64,000 nucleotides of DNA from Bacillus sp. PAMC26568 (lineage in GTDB: Bacteria > Bacillota > Bacilli > Bacillales > Bacillaceae). The notes under the pieces were generated by a model. The model searched no databases and was not told the origin of the DNA. It saw nothing but the letters and a program-made list of their open reading frames with translations. Positions 54,775 through 64,000 of the stretch are shown piece after piece (the first letter of the stretch is position 1; each line of letters begins with the position of its first letter). Location of the stretch: the NCBI RefSeq assembly GCF_014235785.1, contig NZ_CP060137.1:2418001-2482000 (forward strand), written 5' to 3'. The translations under genes and the position numbers were made by a program.

Positions 54775-56619
54775 CTACATCACACGTTTAAACATCTTTT
54801 CCATTTCATAAGTAGAATAATGGATGATAATCGGTCTTCCATGAGGACATGTGAATGGATCAGTTGTTTTCCTAAGTGTCGCAAGCAAGGCAAACATTTC
54901 ATCATTTCTTAGGTAATGATTTGCTTTTATCGCAGCTTTGCAGCTCATCATGATTGCAGCTTCTTCCCGAAGTTTTTTGATATCCGCCTTTTTATGATCA
55001 AGAACTTCCTGAATGATTTCTTCCATCAGATTCTTTTCATCCCCGCGCGGAAACCATTGCGGATGAGAGCGGACAATATAGCTGTTTCCCCCAAAAGGCT
55101 CCAGGAAGATTCCTACTTCAGCTAATGCAAGCATTTGCTCGTTTATTATCAAAGCTTCATCTGCAGAGTAGTGAAGCGTTATTGGAACAAGAAGCTCTTG
55201 AACCTCTGTTTCAACTTGTCCCACTTTTTCTTTAAAGTATTCATAGTTGATTCTTTCTTGCGCAGCATGCTGGTCGATAATATATAATCCAGTTTCATTT
55301 TGAGCAAGAATGTACGTGCCATGCATTTGCCCAATAGGATAAAGAGCAGGGACTCTAGATTCGGATTCCGCTGCTGCTGTTTCCTGAAATTCTTGATTTT
55401 CTTCTAACGTATCATGATAGGTTTCAGTTTCTTCTTCAATAATCGGTGTGCTTGGAGCTATTTGAACTGATTCCTCATCTAATTCGAATACCGGCAGAGA
55501 TTTTTTTTCAGTTATCTCAGACACTTGCGGTGATAAATTCATTGGTTTTTTTTCAGTATGACTGAAAGAAAAGGTCTGCTGTTCATCAAAGCTTTTTTCT
55601 TTCCTTTTAGGCTGTGCGGCTTCAGGAATCAGCTTTTTGTGTGAAAAAGCATCTTTAATGCCTAAAGTAATCAGTTCATTTAATTCAGCTTCTTTACTCA
55701 ATCTAACTTCCATTTTTGCAGGATGAACATTTACATCTACTAATATTGGATCCATATTGATTTCAAGGAAGACGATCGGGAATCTGCCAATCGGAAGCAA
55801 TGTATGATAGCCCGACTGAATCGCTTTAACAAGCGGATAATTTTTAATAAACCGCCCGTTTACAATCGTGGAAATATAATTCCTTGATGCACGTGTAATT
55901 TCAGGCAGGGAAATAAAACCCTTTACTTCAAAATCGAGAGACTGAAGGTTAATCGGAATCATTTTCTTAGCAATTGCCATTCCATAAATGCCCGCTATTA
56001 CCTGACGTACATCACCGTTTCCACTTGTATGCAGCATTTGCTTTCCGTTATGTGTAAGCTTAAAAGAGATAGAAGGATTAGAGAGTGCAAGCCGATTTAC
56101 GACATCCGTGATATTGCCAAGCTCAGTGTGAACCGTTTTCACGTATTTCAATCGTGCAGGCGTGTTAAAAAACAAATTTGTTACAGTAAGATCGCTGCCT
56201 TTTCTGCTTGAGGCGGATTCATGAATGTCAACTTTCCCTCCAGAAAGCACCATTCTTGTCCCAGCATCAGCTCCTGTACTTGTTTTCAATTCAACATGAG
56301 AGACAGATGCAATACTAGGCAATGCCTCGCCTCTAAAACCAAGCGTGCGGATTCTGAAAAGGTCATTTTCATCTTTAATTTTACTTGTAGCATGTCTGTG
56401 AAAGGCATTTAAACAATCCTCCGGCTCAATGCCATCCCCATTATCAATAATCCGGATCTTGCTTAATCCCGCTTCTTCAATATGAATTTCGATAACAGAG
56501 CTGCCGGCATCTATGCTATTTTCCGTTAACTCTTTGACAACGGATGCAGGACGTTCGACTACTTCTCCGGCAGCAATTTTATTTGAGAGCGAATCGTCAA
56601 GGCGAATAATTTTCCCCAT
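54775..56619 (-). CDS. mutL: DNA mismatch repair protein MutL
   Basis: 614 residues. GHKL ATPase motifs [19 protein letters not shown] and [16 protein letters not shown]; the C-terminal domain has [11 protein letters not shown] and [12 protein letters not shown], and CPHGRPI near the end, metal-site motifs of endonuclease-type MutL. A linker of about 100 residues is acidic. Follows mutS by 15 bases. Confidence 0.97.
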   Translation of the reverse strand: MGKIIRLDDSLSNKIAAGEVVERPASVVKELTENSIDAGSSVIEIHIEEAGLSKIRIIDNGDGIEPEDCLNAFHRHATSKIKDENDLFRIRTLGFRGEALPSIASVSHVELKTSTGADAGTRMVLSGGKVDIHESASSRKGSDLTVTNLFFNTPARLKYVKTVHTELGNITDVVNRLALSNPSISFKLTHNGKQMLHTSGNGDVRQVIAGIYGMAIAKKMIPINLQSLDFEVKGFISLPEITRASRNYISTIVNGRFIKNYPLVKAIQSGYHTLLPIGRFPIVFLEINMDPILVDVNVHPAKMEVRLSKEAELNELITLGIKDAFSHKKLIPEAAQPKRKEKSFDEQQTFSFSHTEKKPMNLSPQVSEITEKKSLPVFELDEESVQIAPSTPIIEEETETYHDTLEENQEFQETAAAESESRVPALYPIGQMHGTYILAQNETGLYIIDQHAAQERINYEYFKEKVGQVETEVQELLVPITLHYSADEALIINEQMLALAEVGIFLEPFGGNSYIVRSHPQWFPRGDEKNLMEEIIQEVLDHKKADIKKLREEAAIMMSCKAAIKANHYLRNDEMFALLATLRKTTDPFTCPHGRPIIIHYSTYEMEKMFKRVM

Positions 56620-56634
56620 GTTTTTACCCCAGCT

Positions 56635-59223
56635 TTATTTTAATTTTTTTTGAATTTGATAGAGTTCGTTCATTGCATCAAGCGGCGTCATTTCAAGCAA
56701 ATTAATCGAGCGGATTTGGTCGAGTACTTGCATGTCCTTTTTCGGAACCTGCTTGTTTTCTTTCTTTTTAGGCATTTCATTGAAAAAGGAAAGCTGTGTT
56801 TCATCATTTTTAAATGCTTCTTCATTAACCATCACAGCAGGCGGTACCTTCACTGTCTGCTCCGCTTCAAGACTTTTTAAGATTTCTTTAGCCCTGCTGA
56901 TCAGCTCTTCAGGCAGCTCTGCAAGCTCTGCTACATGAATACCATAGCTCTTGTCTGCCGGACCTTCTTTAATCTTATGAAGGAAAACAACCTTTCCGTT
57001 TTCCTCAATTGCAGAAACATGTACATTTTGAAGCTGCGGTAATTCATCCGATAGACTTGTCAGTTCATGATAGTGTGTCGAAAACAGTGTTTTTGCTCCG
57101 ATATAGTGATGTATGTGTTCAATAATTGCCTGAGCAAGCGCCATTCCATCATATGTCGATGTTCCTCGGCCGATTTCATCAAATAGAATTAAGCTATTTT
57201 CTGTTGCATGAACGATTGCGTTTTTTGCTTCAAGCATTTCTACCATAAATGTGCTTTGTCCAGAAATCAGATCATCTGCCGCTCCAATTCTCGTGAAAAT
57301 TTGATCAAAAATCGGCAGAACAGCCTCTTCTGCAGGAACAAAGCAGCCGATTTGAGCTAAGATGGCAGTTAGCGCAACCTGTCTCATATACGTACTTTTC
57401 CCTGACATATTAGGGCCCGTAATTAGGAGCATCCCGCGTTCTTTAGAAAAAGAACAATCATTAGGAACATATTCTTGTGAATTCATCACTTTTTCCACAA
57501 CGGGATGTCTTCCTTCTTTGATTAATAATTCTTGATTAGAAAAAGAAGGCTTTGAATAGTGTCTCTTTTCACTAATCACGGCAAAGCACTGAAGCACGTC
57601 TAATTCGCTAATGCATTTAGATAAAGCCTGCAATCTTGGAATATACTGCTTCACTTGTTCACGGAGGTTAACAAACAATTCATATTCAATATCCACCATT
57701 TTTTCTTCTGCTTCAAGGATAAGCGTTTCTTTTTCTTTCAGTTCAGGTGTGATAAATCTTTCTGCATTTGTTAACGTTTGTTTGCGTGTATATCTTCCTT
57801 CTTCAAGAAGATGGATATTTGCCCTTGTCACTTCGATATAGTAGCCAAAAACACGGTTAAAGCCTATTTTTAAAGATTTTATGCCTGTCCGAACTCGTTC
57901 CTGCTGTTCAAGCTCGGCAATCCATGACTTTCCATTTCGGCTCGCATCACGAAATTGATCAAGCTGTTCATGAAAACCGTCTTTCATAATGTTACCGTCT
58001 TTAATAGAAAGAGGCGGATTTTCTACTAATGCCGCTTCTAGCAGCTCAGTTAGGTCTGAACAAGAATCAATGTTCTCGGCTATTTCATTCATACGTTCTT
58101 GTTTAATAGAGGTTAATACGGCTTGTATGGCCGGCACCTGCTCAAGCGATTTCTTCAATTGAATAAGATCTCTTGCGTTTACATTTCCGAACGCTACCCT
58201 GCCTGCAAGCCGTTCTAGATCATATACTTCTTTTAATCGTTCTCTTAGGTCTTCACGTTCAAAATAGTGATCAAGCAGGGTTTGCACCATTTGAAGGCGA
58301 TTTTCTATTTCCTGCTCAGAAAGCAGCGGCCTGTCAATCCATTGCTTAAGCATTCTTGCCCCCATTGCCGTTTTTGTTTCATCTAACAGCCACAGCAGCG
58401 AACCCTTTTTTCCTTTAGATCGAATCGTTTCAGTAAGCTCCAGATTTCTTTTTGAATACAAGTCCATTTTCATAAAGTCGTGCAGCTGATAAATTTTCAC
58501 TTTCTGTAGATGATCCAGGCTTCGTTTCTGGGTTTTTTGCAAATAGTTCAGCAGTCTGCCAAACGTTTCTTTTAATCTCAAATCCTCAAGATGATCAATT
58601 ATCGGTGCAAAATCATCCGTATTCGTTTCTCCCTCAAACGATATCGTAATTTTTGATCTCTCAGTTATTTTTTTAATCCATTGTTCTGGAAATCCATGGT
58701 CAACTACCAGTTCCTTTGCTCCCATAGAGTACATTTCATTGATGATATCATCTAAACTGTTTAACAAAGCCAATTGATTTTCACCAGTTGATAAATCTGT
58801 AAGGGCAAAACCAAACTTAGAAGGGAATGCTGTAACTGACGCCAAGTAATTATTTTCACGTTCTTGAAGTCCTTTTCCGTTCATTACGGTTCCTGGTGTA
58901 ATCAGCTGGACGACTTCACGCCGAACAACACCTTTAGCCTGTTTTGGATCTTCAGTTTGTTCACAAATAGCTACTTTGTAGCCTTTTTCAATTAGTGCTT
59001 CTATATATCCTGGAGCAGAATGATACGGTACGCCGCACATAGGAATTCGTTCAGCGCCACCTCCATCTCTGCTTGTTAAAGTAATTTCAAGTTCAGCAGA
59101 TGCACGTTTCGCATCTTCGAAAAACATTTCATAAAAATCGCCTAAACGAAAAAATAAAAAGGCATCCTGATACTCTGCCTTAATTTTTAAATATTGCTGT
59201 ATCATCGGCGTATATGTAGCCAT
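56635..59223 (-). CDS. mutS: DNA mismatch repair protein MutS
   Basis: 862 residues from the ATG at 59223 (GGGGGATT before it; the frame extends to 59292). [15 protein letters not shown] near residue 30 contains the mismatch-sensing Phe and Glu (FYE), then the lever/clamp region, and the ATPase with [40 protein letters not shown] and FSTHYHEL. Recognises mismatches and recruits MutL. Confidence 0.97.
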   Translation of the reverse strand: MATYTPMIQQYLKIKAEYQDAFLFFRLGDFYEMFFEDAKRASAELEITLTSRDGGGAERIPMCGVPYHSAPGYIEALIEKGYKVAICEQTEDPKQAKGVVRREVVQLITPGTVMNGKGLQERENNYLASVTAFPSKFGFALTDLSTGENQLALLNSLDDIINEMYSMGAKELVVDHGFPEQWIKKITERSKITISFEGETNTDDFAPIIDHLEDLRLKETFGRLLNYLQKTQKRSLDHLQKVKIYQLHDFMKMDLYSKRNLELTETIRSKGKKGSLLWLLDETKTAMGARMLKQWIDRPLLSEQEIENRLQMVQTLLDHYFEREDLRERLKEVYDLERLAGRVAFGNVNARDLIQLKKSLEQVPAIQAVLTSIKQERMNEIAENIDSCSDLTELLEAALVENPPLSIKDGNIMKDGFHEQLDQFRDASRNGKSWIAELEQQERVRTGIKSLKIGFNRVFGYYIEVTRANIHLLEEGRYTRKQTLTNAERFITPELKEKETLILEAEEKMVDIEYELFVNLREQVKQYIPRLQALSKCISELDVLQCFAVISEKRHYSKPSFSNQELLIKEGRHPVVEKVMNSQEYVPNDCSFSKERGMLLITGPNMSGKSTYMRQVALTAILAQIGCFVPAEEAVLPIFDQIFTRIGAADDLISGQSTFMVEMLEAKNAIVHATENSLILFDEIGRGTSTYDGMALAQAIIEHIHHYIGAKTLFSTHYHELTSLSDELPQLQNVHVSAIEENGKVVFLHKIKEGPADKSYGIHVAELAELPEELISRAKEILKSLEAEQTVKVPPAVMVNEEAFKNDETQLSFFNEMPKKKENKQVPKKDMQVLDQIRSINLLEMTPLDAMNELYQIQKKLK

Positions 59224-59329
59224 TGTAATCCCCCATTGCATTTGCATACGTTCCAAAACAAGCTTTATTATAACATAACTAGGGGTTTTCATGCTTTAGC
59301 TAAACTTTGAAACTCTTTTTAATAAAGAA

Positions 59330-59550
59330 AGGCTGTTTTCGTAAATATTGTTGCTTTTTAGACTAGATGTTTAAACCTTAAGTGGATCTACGCTGCAGGC
59401 ACTTGACTCCTGCGGGAAATAGAGGGAAATTGGAGACCCAAAAGGCATAGCCGAGGAGGCTCCCACCCTCCCCGCGGAAAGCAAGTGCCTGCAGCGGAAA
59501 GCAACGGACAACGTTTATAATCAAAAGCAACAATCAATGCGAACACAGCC
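59330..59550. mobile_element. MITE-like fold-back element, copy 2
   Basis: 221 bases, starting AGGCTGTTTTCG and ending GCGAACACAGCC. It shares with copy 1 (32231-32452) the blocks GGCACTTGACTCCTGCGGG, AAATAGAGGG, GGCATAGCCGAGGAGGCTCC and GCGGAAAGCAAGTGCCTGCA. It is flanked by AAAGAA on both sides, whereas copy 1 is flanked by AAATAA. Lies between mutS and cotE. Confidence 0.75.
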
Positions 59551-59554
59551 AAAG

Positions 59555-59585
59555 AAAAAAACCAGGAAGATGAATTCTCCCTAGT
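59555..59585 (-). terminator. Possible terminator of cotE
   Basis: On the minus strand AAACTAGG and CCTGGTTT pair imperfectly around a loop, followed by seven T. Confidence 0.5.
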
Positions 59586-59591
59586 TTCCTT

Positions 59592-60137
59592 TTATTCTTC
59601 ATCATCGCCGACTAAAAATTCAGGATTTAGATCTTCAAATTCTTCATCCAGATCTTCTTCCCAGTCATCATCTGATTCTGTAAACGCTTCTGTATTGATA
59701 GAGACGACAACTTTTGTCTCTCCAACCACCTCAGCAAGAAATTCGCGTTCTGCTGAAACAACAACCTTGCCTCCGCTTGGCGAAATATTTACCTCCATGC
59801 AGTTTGGCTGCTGCATGACTTTTGCAATGACCTCATGCTCATCGTCTAAAAAGTTATTATCTTTATATTTTAGCTTGATGACGTCCACATAAGAAACTTT
59901 TTCAGTGACAACTTCTGTTTTCGTATTATCGGCATACGAATACCATACGTTGATGTCGTAAGTACCTTCAACTTCGACTGTTTTGCCAACCTTTTTCGCA
60001 TCATATTTATGGTTGATCAACCAGCCGCCTAGAATGCTCGTTGGTTTTTGCGAAGGAGAAATACTGTGTGTGGATTGAGTAAACTTTTTGCCTTTCGCAA
60101 CTACCGCTTTGGTGATTATTTCTCTGTATTCAGCCAT
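59592..60137 (-). CDS. cotE: Outer spore coat morphogenetic protein CotE
   Basis: 181 residues. [20 protein letters not shown] and [16 protein letters not shown] with [14 protein letters not shown] identify CotE; the C-terminus is a run of Asp/Glu ([15 protein letters not shown]) as in the family. CotE assembles as a ring around the forespore and recruits the outer coat. In the usual place between ymcA and mutS. Confidence 0.96.
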   Translation of the reverse strand: MAEYREIITKAVVAKGKKFTQSTHSISPSQKPTSILGGWLINHKYDAKKVGKTVEVEGTYDINVWYSYADNTKTEVVTEKVSYVDVIKLKYKDNNFLDDEHEVIAKVMQQPNCMEVNISPSGGKVVVSAEREFLAEVVGETKVVVSINTEAFTESDDDWEEDLDEEFEDLNPEFLVGDDEE

Positions 60138-60620
60138 TCGTACATACCCTCCTCAATCAATCTTCATTTAATCCTATGCTGGGCTAGTATGGTTTGTGCT
60201 ACTAATATAAAGGAATAAATAATATGTTCCACCAATACATGAATCGGTATAATTCATTGTATGCGTGTACGCCCAGATATGTGCCTAAAATTTAAAAAGA
60301 AAAGCGGAATCGCACATTAAGGTCAGTTAGGCACAAAGGTTTTGGCAGTAAAGGCGTTTTTGCCTTTGCTGCCAGTATTATTGTCATTGATGATTATTTA
60401 GAACATAGTTTAAATAGATAATTTAATTATATGATGGCTATTTTTGAAGTGATTCTTTCTGCAAATGGAGATAGAAAGCTGAGCACCAATATTTATCGGT
60501 CTCTATTTAATTTTTATCAGGACCTTTTTTCTGATGATCAGGCTCTAACCCATTTTCATCCAAGACAGCCGCTTATTACTGGCGCTGCTGGATTTCGATT
60601 CTGCTCGTCTAACCATATAA
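60138..60620. other. Intergenic region upstream of cotE
   Basis: Should hold the cotE promoters, and copy C of the dispersed motif at 60391-60416. A 68-codon frame at 60431-60637 is not accepted as a gene (no ribosome site, runs into the ricA terminator). Confidence 0.5.
60391..60416 (+). repeat. Dispersed intergenic motif, copy C
   Basis: TGATTATTTAGAACATAGTT then TAAATA. It shares 22 of 23 bases of the core with copy B (8187-8209) and the AACATAGTTTAA part with copy A. Confidence 0.5.
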
Positions 60621-60650
60621 AAAAGCACACTGTTTAAAACAGTGTGCTCT
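60621..60650 (-). terminator. Terminator of ricA
   Basis: AGCACACTGTTT and AAACAGTGTGCT almost without loop, with a T run on the minus strand. Confidence 0.85.
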
Positions 60651-60653
60651 TCT

Positions 60654-61085
60654 TTAGTGACAGGCAGAGCCTGGTGAATTATTTAGTTTTGAACCCGTTT
60701 CACCGCTTAACAAATCTCCGCCAGTTGTACGGATAATTTCATCTGTTACATGATTTGAAATGGTAACAGCGATCAATTGAAGCATATCATTCACTTCAAC
60801 TTGAGATTCTTTGAATTCTTGAATAATTGGAAGTTCATCCAATTCTTCCTGAATTTTATCAATTTTATCTTCTACTTGCTTCAATGCCTCTTGTTTACTG
60901 TAATGCTGGAAGTTTACAGCTTGTTTTTGAAGACTTTTAATACTTGCAACCTTTTCGCGGATTTTTTGGTTTTCATTGATTTGAGCTTCCGCTTTTTTGA
61001 AAAACTCAACTTCTTTAGTGTCTGCAACCATTTGTGCTAATTCACGGGCTTTTGCTACGATTTCTTCTTTAGTATATAATGACAT
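60654..61085 (-). CDS. ricA: RicA (YmcA), component of the Ric/Y-complex
   Basis: 143 residues. MSLYTKEEIVAKARELAQMV then a long helical region, and the C-terminal RTTGGDLLSGETGSK tail. With RicF (YlbF) and RicT (YaaT) it stimulates RNase Y processing, Spo0A phosphorylation, and the MiaB-dependent tRNA modification. Only one cysteine (SACH at the C-terminus) is present. Lies four bases after miaB. Confidence 0.92.
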   Translation of the reverse strand: MSLYTKEEIVAKARELAQMVADTKEVEFFKKAEAQINENQKIREKVASIKSLQKQAVNFQHYSKQEALKQVEDKIDKIQEELDELPIIQEFKESQVEVNDMLQLIAVTISNHVTDEIIRTTGGDLLSGETGSKLNNSPGSACH

Positions 61086-61088
61086 CCC

Positions 61089-62618
61089 TTATTTCACCTC
61101 TATCGCTTCTTCTACCATTTCCCCATCTAAAGACCACGTTTTTGCTTTTTTGATTTTCACTTTAACAATTTGACCGACTGAAGATTTAGGACCTACAAAG
61201 TTTACAAGCTTGCTTTTAGATGTATATCCCGCTAATACATCTGGGTTATTTTTGCTTTCGCCTTCTACTAGAACCTCGACAACCTGACCTTCATACTCCA
61301 TCATTTTCTTAGCTGAAATTTCTTTTACAAGATCATTCAGTTTTTGAAGACGTGCTTTCTTTACTTCCATTGGAACGTTATCCTGCATTTTTGCTGCAGG
61401 TGTGCCTTCACGCGGAGAGTATATGAATGTGTATGCACTGTCAAATTCTACTTCACGATACATGGAAAGCGTTTCTTCAAATTGCTCATCTGTTTCATTT
61501 GGAAAACCGACAATAATATCAGTTGTCAATGAAGCTGTTGGAATCGCTTCCTTAATTTTTTTGACTAACGTCATATATTTCTCGCGATCGTATTTTCTCG
61601 CCATCAGCTTTAGGATCTCAGAGCTGCCTGACTGAACCGGCAAATGGATATGATCAAGCAAGTTTCCGCCTTTAGCCAGCACCTCGATCAGATGATCGTC
61701 AAAATCACGCGGATGACTTGTTGTAAAACGGACGCGTGGAACATTGATTTTACGGATTTCATCCATTAAATCTCCGAGGCCGTATGAAATGTCTTCAAAA
61801 TCTTTTCCATATGCATTTACATTTTGACCGAGAAGTGTAATTTCTTTATATCCGCTCGCAGCTAATTGACGGACTTCCTGAATAATCTCCTCAGGGCGTC
61901 TGCTTCTTTCTTTTCCGCGAGTGTAAGGAACGATGCAGTACGTACAGAACTTATCACAGCCAAACATGATGTTCACCCATGCTTTGACATTTCCTTTTCG
62001 TTCTCTTGGAAGGTTTTCAATGACGTCTCCTTCTTTGGACCAAACTTCAATAACCATTTCCTTCGACATATATGCGTCTTTTAAAATGTTAGGCAAGCGG
62101 TGAATGTTATGTGTTCCAAAGATCATATCGACGTGCTGATGCTTTTTCATAATTCTTGTTACAACAGATTCTTCTTGTGACATACATCCGCAAACACCAA
62201 TCAGAAGACCTGGTTTCTCTCTTTTAAGAGATTTTAGGTGACCAATTTCTCCAAAAACTTTGTTTTCGGCGTTTTCACGGATCGCACACGTATTCAGAAG
62301 AATAACATCTGCATCTTCAGTAGTATTTGTTGCCTCATAGCCAAGTGCAATAAAGATTCCTGCCATAACTTCAGTGTCATGTTCATTCATTTGACATCCA
62401 TAAGTGCGAATGAGAAATTTCTTCCCATTTCCCAAACCTCTGAACTCTTCTGAAATTTTGAAATCATTTTGGTATTTGACTTCCTCTTTGCCGCGCTTTT
62501 TTGCATCCTTTAAGGAAGGAGGCATGTATACGGCCTGAAAATACTTGCTGTAATCCTTTTCGGATTTTTTGTCCGCTGGTGTTACTTGCGTATTTTCCAA
62601 ACGCTGCTTTTCATTCAT
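61089..62618 (-). CDS. miaB: tRNA-i6A37 methylthiotransferase MiaB
   Basis: 509 residues. UPF0004 domain with three cluster cysteines ([32 protein letters not shown]), radical SAM cluster in [17 protein letters not shown], and a C-terminal TRAM domain. Adds a methylthio group to i6A37 of tRNA, the substrate made by MiaA. Start ATG after AAAGGAGAC. Confidence 0.97.
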   Translation of the reverse strand: MNEKQRLENTQVTPADKKSEKDYSKYFQAVYMPPSLKDAKKRGKEEVKYQNDFKISEEFRGLGNGKKFLIRTYGCQMNEHDTEVMAGIFIALGYEATNTTEDADVILLNTCAIRENAENKVFGEIGHLKSLKREKPGLLIGVCGCMSQEESVVTRIMKKHQHVDMIFGTHNIHRLPNILKDAYMSKEMVIEVWSKEGDVIENLPRERKGNVKAWVNIMFGCDKFCTYCIVPYTRGKERSRRPEEIIQEVRQLAASGYKEITLLGQNVNAYGKDFEDISYGLGDLMDEIRKINVPRVRFTTSHPRDFDDHLIEVLAKGGNLLDHIHLPVQSGSSEILKLMARKYDREKYMTLVKKIKEAIPTASLTTDIIVGFPNETDEQFEETLSMYREVEFDSAYTFIYSPREGTPAAKMQDNVPMEVKKARLQKLNDLVKEISAKKMMEYEGQVVEVLVEGESKNNPDVLAGYTSKSKLVNFVGPKSSVGQIVKVKIKKAKTWSLDGEMVEEAIEVK

Positions 62619-62831
62619 GTAAAACAGTCTCCTTTCAAACCCTTCTAACCTGACTCTCGGAGTGAGAGTATACCAATTTTATAGTATATATATTCCTAAT
62701 GAACAAAACAATATACATTTCAAGAAAGGACATATATCTATAGTAAAACAATCCTAGGAAATAAACAAATGAATAAGATAAGCAGAGCCAACTGGTTAAC
62801 CTATATTCAGTGCAACTAAACTCCTAGAGAT

Positions 62832-62858
62832 AAAAAAAGAGAGGAACTCCCTCTTTTT
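62832..62858. terminator. Terminator of kbl
   Basis: AAAAAGAGAGG and CCCTCTTTTT (one mismatch) around four bases, ten bases after the kbl stop. The 62619-62831 gap holds no gene. Confidence 0.8.
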
Positions 62859-62868
62859 AATAAAAAGC

Positions 62869-64000
62869 TTATTTTAAAATATTTAATTCCTTTGCCGCTT
62901 TTTCAAAAATATCTAAAGCGGTTTGCAATTCTTCTTTCGAATGCTCAGCCGTTACAATTGTTCTGACTCTTGCATGACCTTTTGCAACTGTCGGGAATGC
63001 AATGCCTTGTGCAAATACACCATATTCTCTCAATTTATCTGAGAATCGATGAGATAATGCTTCGTCACCGACAATAACTGGTGTTACAGGAGTTTCGCTT
63101 TTTCCTGTATCAAATCCTAAGTCCTCAAGTCCCTTTTTGAAGAATTTCGCATTTTCCCAAAGCTTTTCAATCAGTTCAGGCTCTTCAATCAGCACGTTGA
63201 TCGCTTCGATACATGCAGCTGTAACTGCTGGAGGATGAGACGTACTGAACAGAAATGGACGTCCTTTTTGGATAAGGTAATCAATAAGAGTCCGGGTACT
63301 GGCCACGTAACCGCCTAAAACTCCAACCGCTTTGCTCAAAGTTCCAACCTGGATATGCACACGACCATCAAGTCCAAAATGGTTTACCGTCCCGCGTCCG
63401 TTTTGTCCAAGAACTCCTGAAGCGTGTGCATCATCTACCATCACAAGTGCATCGTATTTTTCTGCAAGTTCAACAATTTCAGGAAGCGGAGCAATATTTC
63501 CATCCATTGAGAAGACGCCGTCTGTTACAACTAAACGAACTCGGTAATCAGCAGATTCTTTTAATGCTCTTTCTAAATCTTCCATATCCACATGGTTATA
63601 CACTTTGCGTGCAGCCTTTGTCAGACGGATGCCATCGATGATTGAGGCATGATTCAGAGAGTCAGAGATGACGACATCTTCTTTTGTTAAAATGGAAGAA
63701 AGGACACCCTGATTTGTCGTAAATCCTGATTGGAAAACAAGGGCTGCTTCTGTATGCTTAAATTCAGCAAGCTTTGTTTCCAGCTCTTCATGCATGGTAA
63801 AAGTGCCTGCAATCGTTCGTACAGAACCTGTTCCCGCTCCAAATTTTTCTGCAGCTTTAATTGATGCTTCTACTAGTCGAGAATGTGTAGTTAAGCCTAA
63901 GTAGTTGTTTGATGATAACTGGATTAATTCTTTTCCATCGATAACAACTTTTGAAGCCTGGTCAGATTCAAGCGGAATCAGTGTTCGAAATGTTCCTTGC
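62869..64000 (-). CDS. kbl: Glycine C-acetyltransferase (2-amino-3-ketobutyrate CoA ligase), 5' end outside window
   Basis: About 377 residues visible; the frame is open to the window edge ([20 protein letters not shown], then [12 protein letters not shown]), so only about 15-20 N-terminal residues are missing. The Met at 63795 is internal. PLP-dependent alpha-oxoamine synthase motifs: [38 protein letters not shown], and [19 protein letters not shown] with the PLP lysine. With threonine dehydrogenase (likely just outside) it turns threonine into glycine and acetyl-CoA. BioF-type paralogs look similar; synteny with miaB favours kbl. Confidence 0.92.
   Translation of the reverse strand, partial: QGTFRTLIPLESDQASKVVIDGKELIQLSSNNYLGLTTHSRLVEASIKAAEKFGAGTGSVRTIAGTFTMHEELETKLAEFKHTEAALVFQSGFTTNQGVLSSILTKEDVVISDSLNHASIIDGIRLTKAARKVYNHVDMEDLERALKESADYRVRLVVTDGVFSMDGNIAPLPEIVELAEKYDALVMVDDAHASGVLGQNGRGTVNHFGLDGRVHIQVGTLSKAVGVLGGYVASTRTLIDYLIQKGRPFLFSTSHPPAVTAACIEAINVLIEEPELIEKLWENAKFFKKGLEDLGFDTGKSETPVTPVIVGDEALSHRFSDKLREYGVFAQGIAFPTVAKGHARVRTIVTAEHSKEELQTALDIFEKAAKELNILK

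Noticed and set aside
60431..60637. Plus-strand 68-codon ORF
   Set aside because: No ribosome site and it ends in the ricA terminator; some residues vaguely recall a GntR-type start but not enough to call.

Overview
The window reads as chromosome of an endospore-forming, low-GC Bacillaceae bacterium close to Bacillus or Metabacillus. Evidence: small acid-soluble spore protein genes (sspN, sspO, sspP, tlp), coat genes (cotE, a cotM-like gene), spoVK, sirA, a Spo0E-like phosphatase gene and a GerPF-like gene, strong AGGAGG-type ribosome sites, and a gene order that matches, from memory, the B. subtilis segment kbl-miaB-ymcA-cotE-mutS-mutL / miaA-hfq / spoVK-hflX-ynbB-glnR-glnA / lexA-yneA-yneB-ynzC-tkt-sirA-yneF / ccdABC / citB / plsY-parE-parC-alsT, here mostly on the minus strand. 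No rRNA, tRNA or CRISPR array was seen.

Layout. 1-1.7 kb: an eroding zinc-starvation island (end of a flavoprotein gene, pieces of COG0523 GTPase genes, Zur-box-like sites, a frameshifted zinc-independent S14 gene). 2.4-8 kb: a complete sugar locus (LacI regulator, RpiB-type isomerase, three-part TRAP transporter, ribokinase) with two palindromic operators. 8-11.5 kb: accessory genes (secreted GlpQ, an exported HEXXH protein, a GerPF-like protein). 11.8-31.8 kb: core block alsT, parC/parE, yneT, plsY, capA-like gene, yneR/Q/P, spore genes, aconitase, ccd genes. 32-41 kb: Spo0E-like, YjcZ-like, yneF, sirA, tkt, the SOS cluster around lexA, and a long CorA-like membrane protein of unknown role. 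40-43 kb: lactate permease and lactate dehydrogenase behind three Rex-type boxes, then a broken YaaH-like gene. 43.7-51.8 kb: glnA/glnR, ynbB, hflX, spoVK, hfq, miaA, ymaF. 52-54.8 kb: a patch of accessory DNA with an SOS-type divergent promoter, small overlapping ORFs, an LD-carboxypeptidase gene and a dead integrase tail. 54.8-64 kb: mutL, mutS, cotE, ricA, miaB and kbl (cut by the window end).

How the parts work together. The TRAP locus should import a sugar or sugar-like acid and feed it to phosphorylation and isomerisation. lexA and yneA are transcribed divergently from promoters that overlap SOS boxes, so DNA damage would induce the division inhibitor. ldh-lctP is arranged for Rex (NADH/NAD+) control. 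glnR-glnA form the usual self-regulated glutamine synthetase unit.

The most interesting observations are: two copies of a fold-back (MITE-like) element, each flanked by its own short direct repeat; yneB, whose only family-consistent start is CTG; the CorA-like GMN protein with an unknown N-terminal part; a small SOS-type operon with overlapping genes; an M50-like protein with HQLGH instead of HEXXH; a 23-45 bp motif found three times between genes; and several decayed genes (COG0523, AGCS transporter tail, YaaH, integrase) that mark where DNA was gained and lost.
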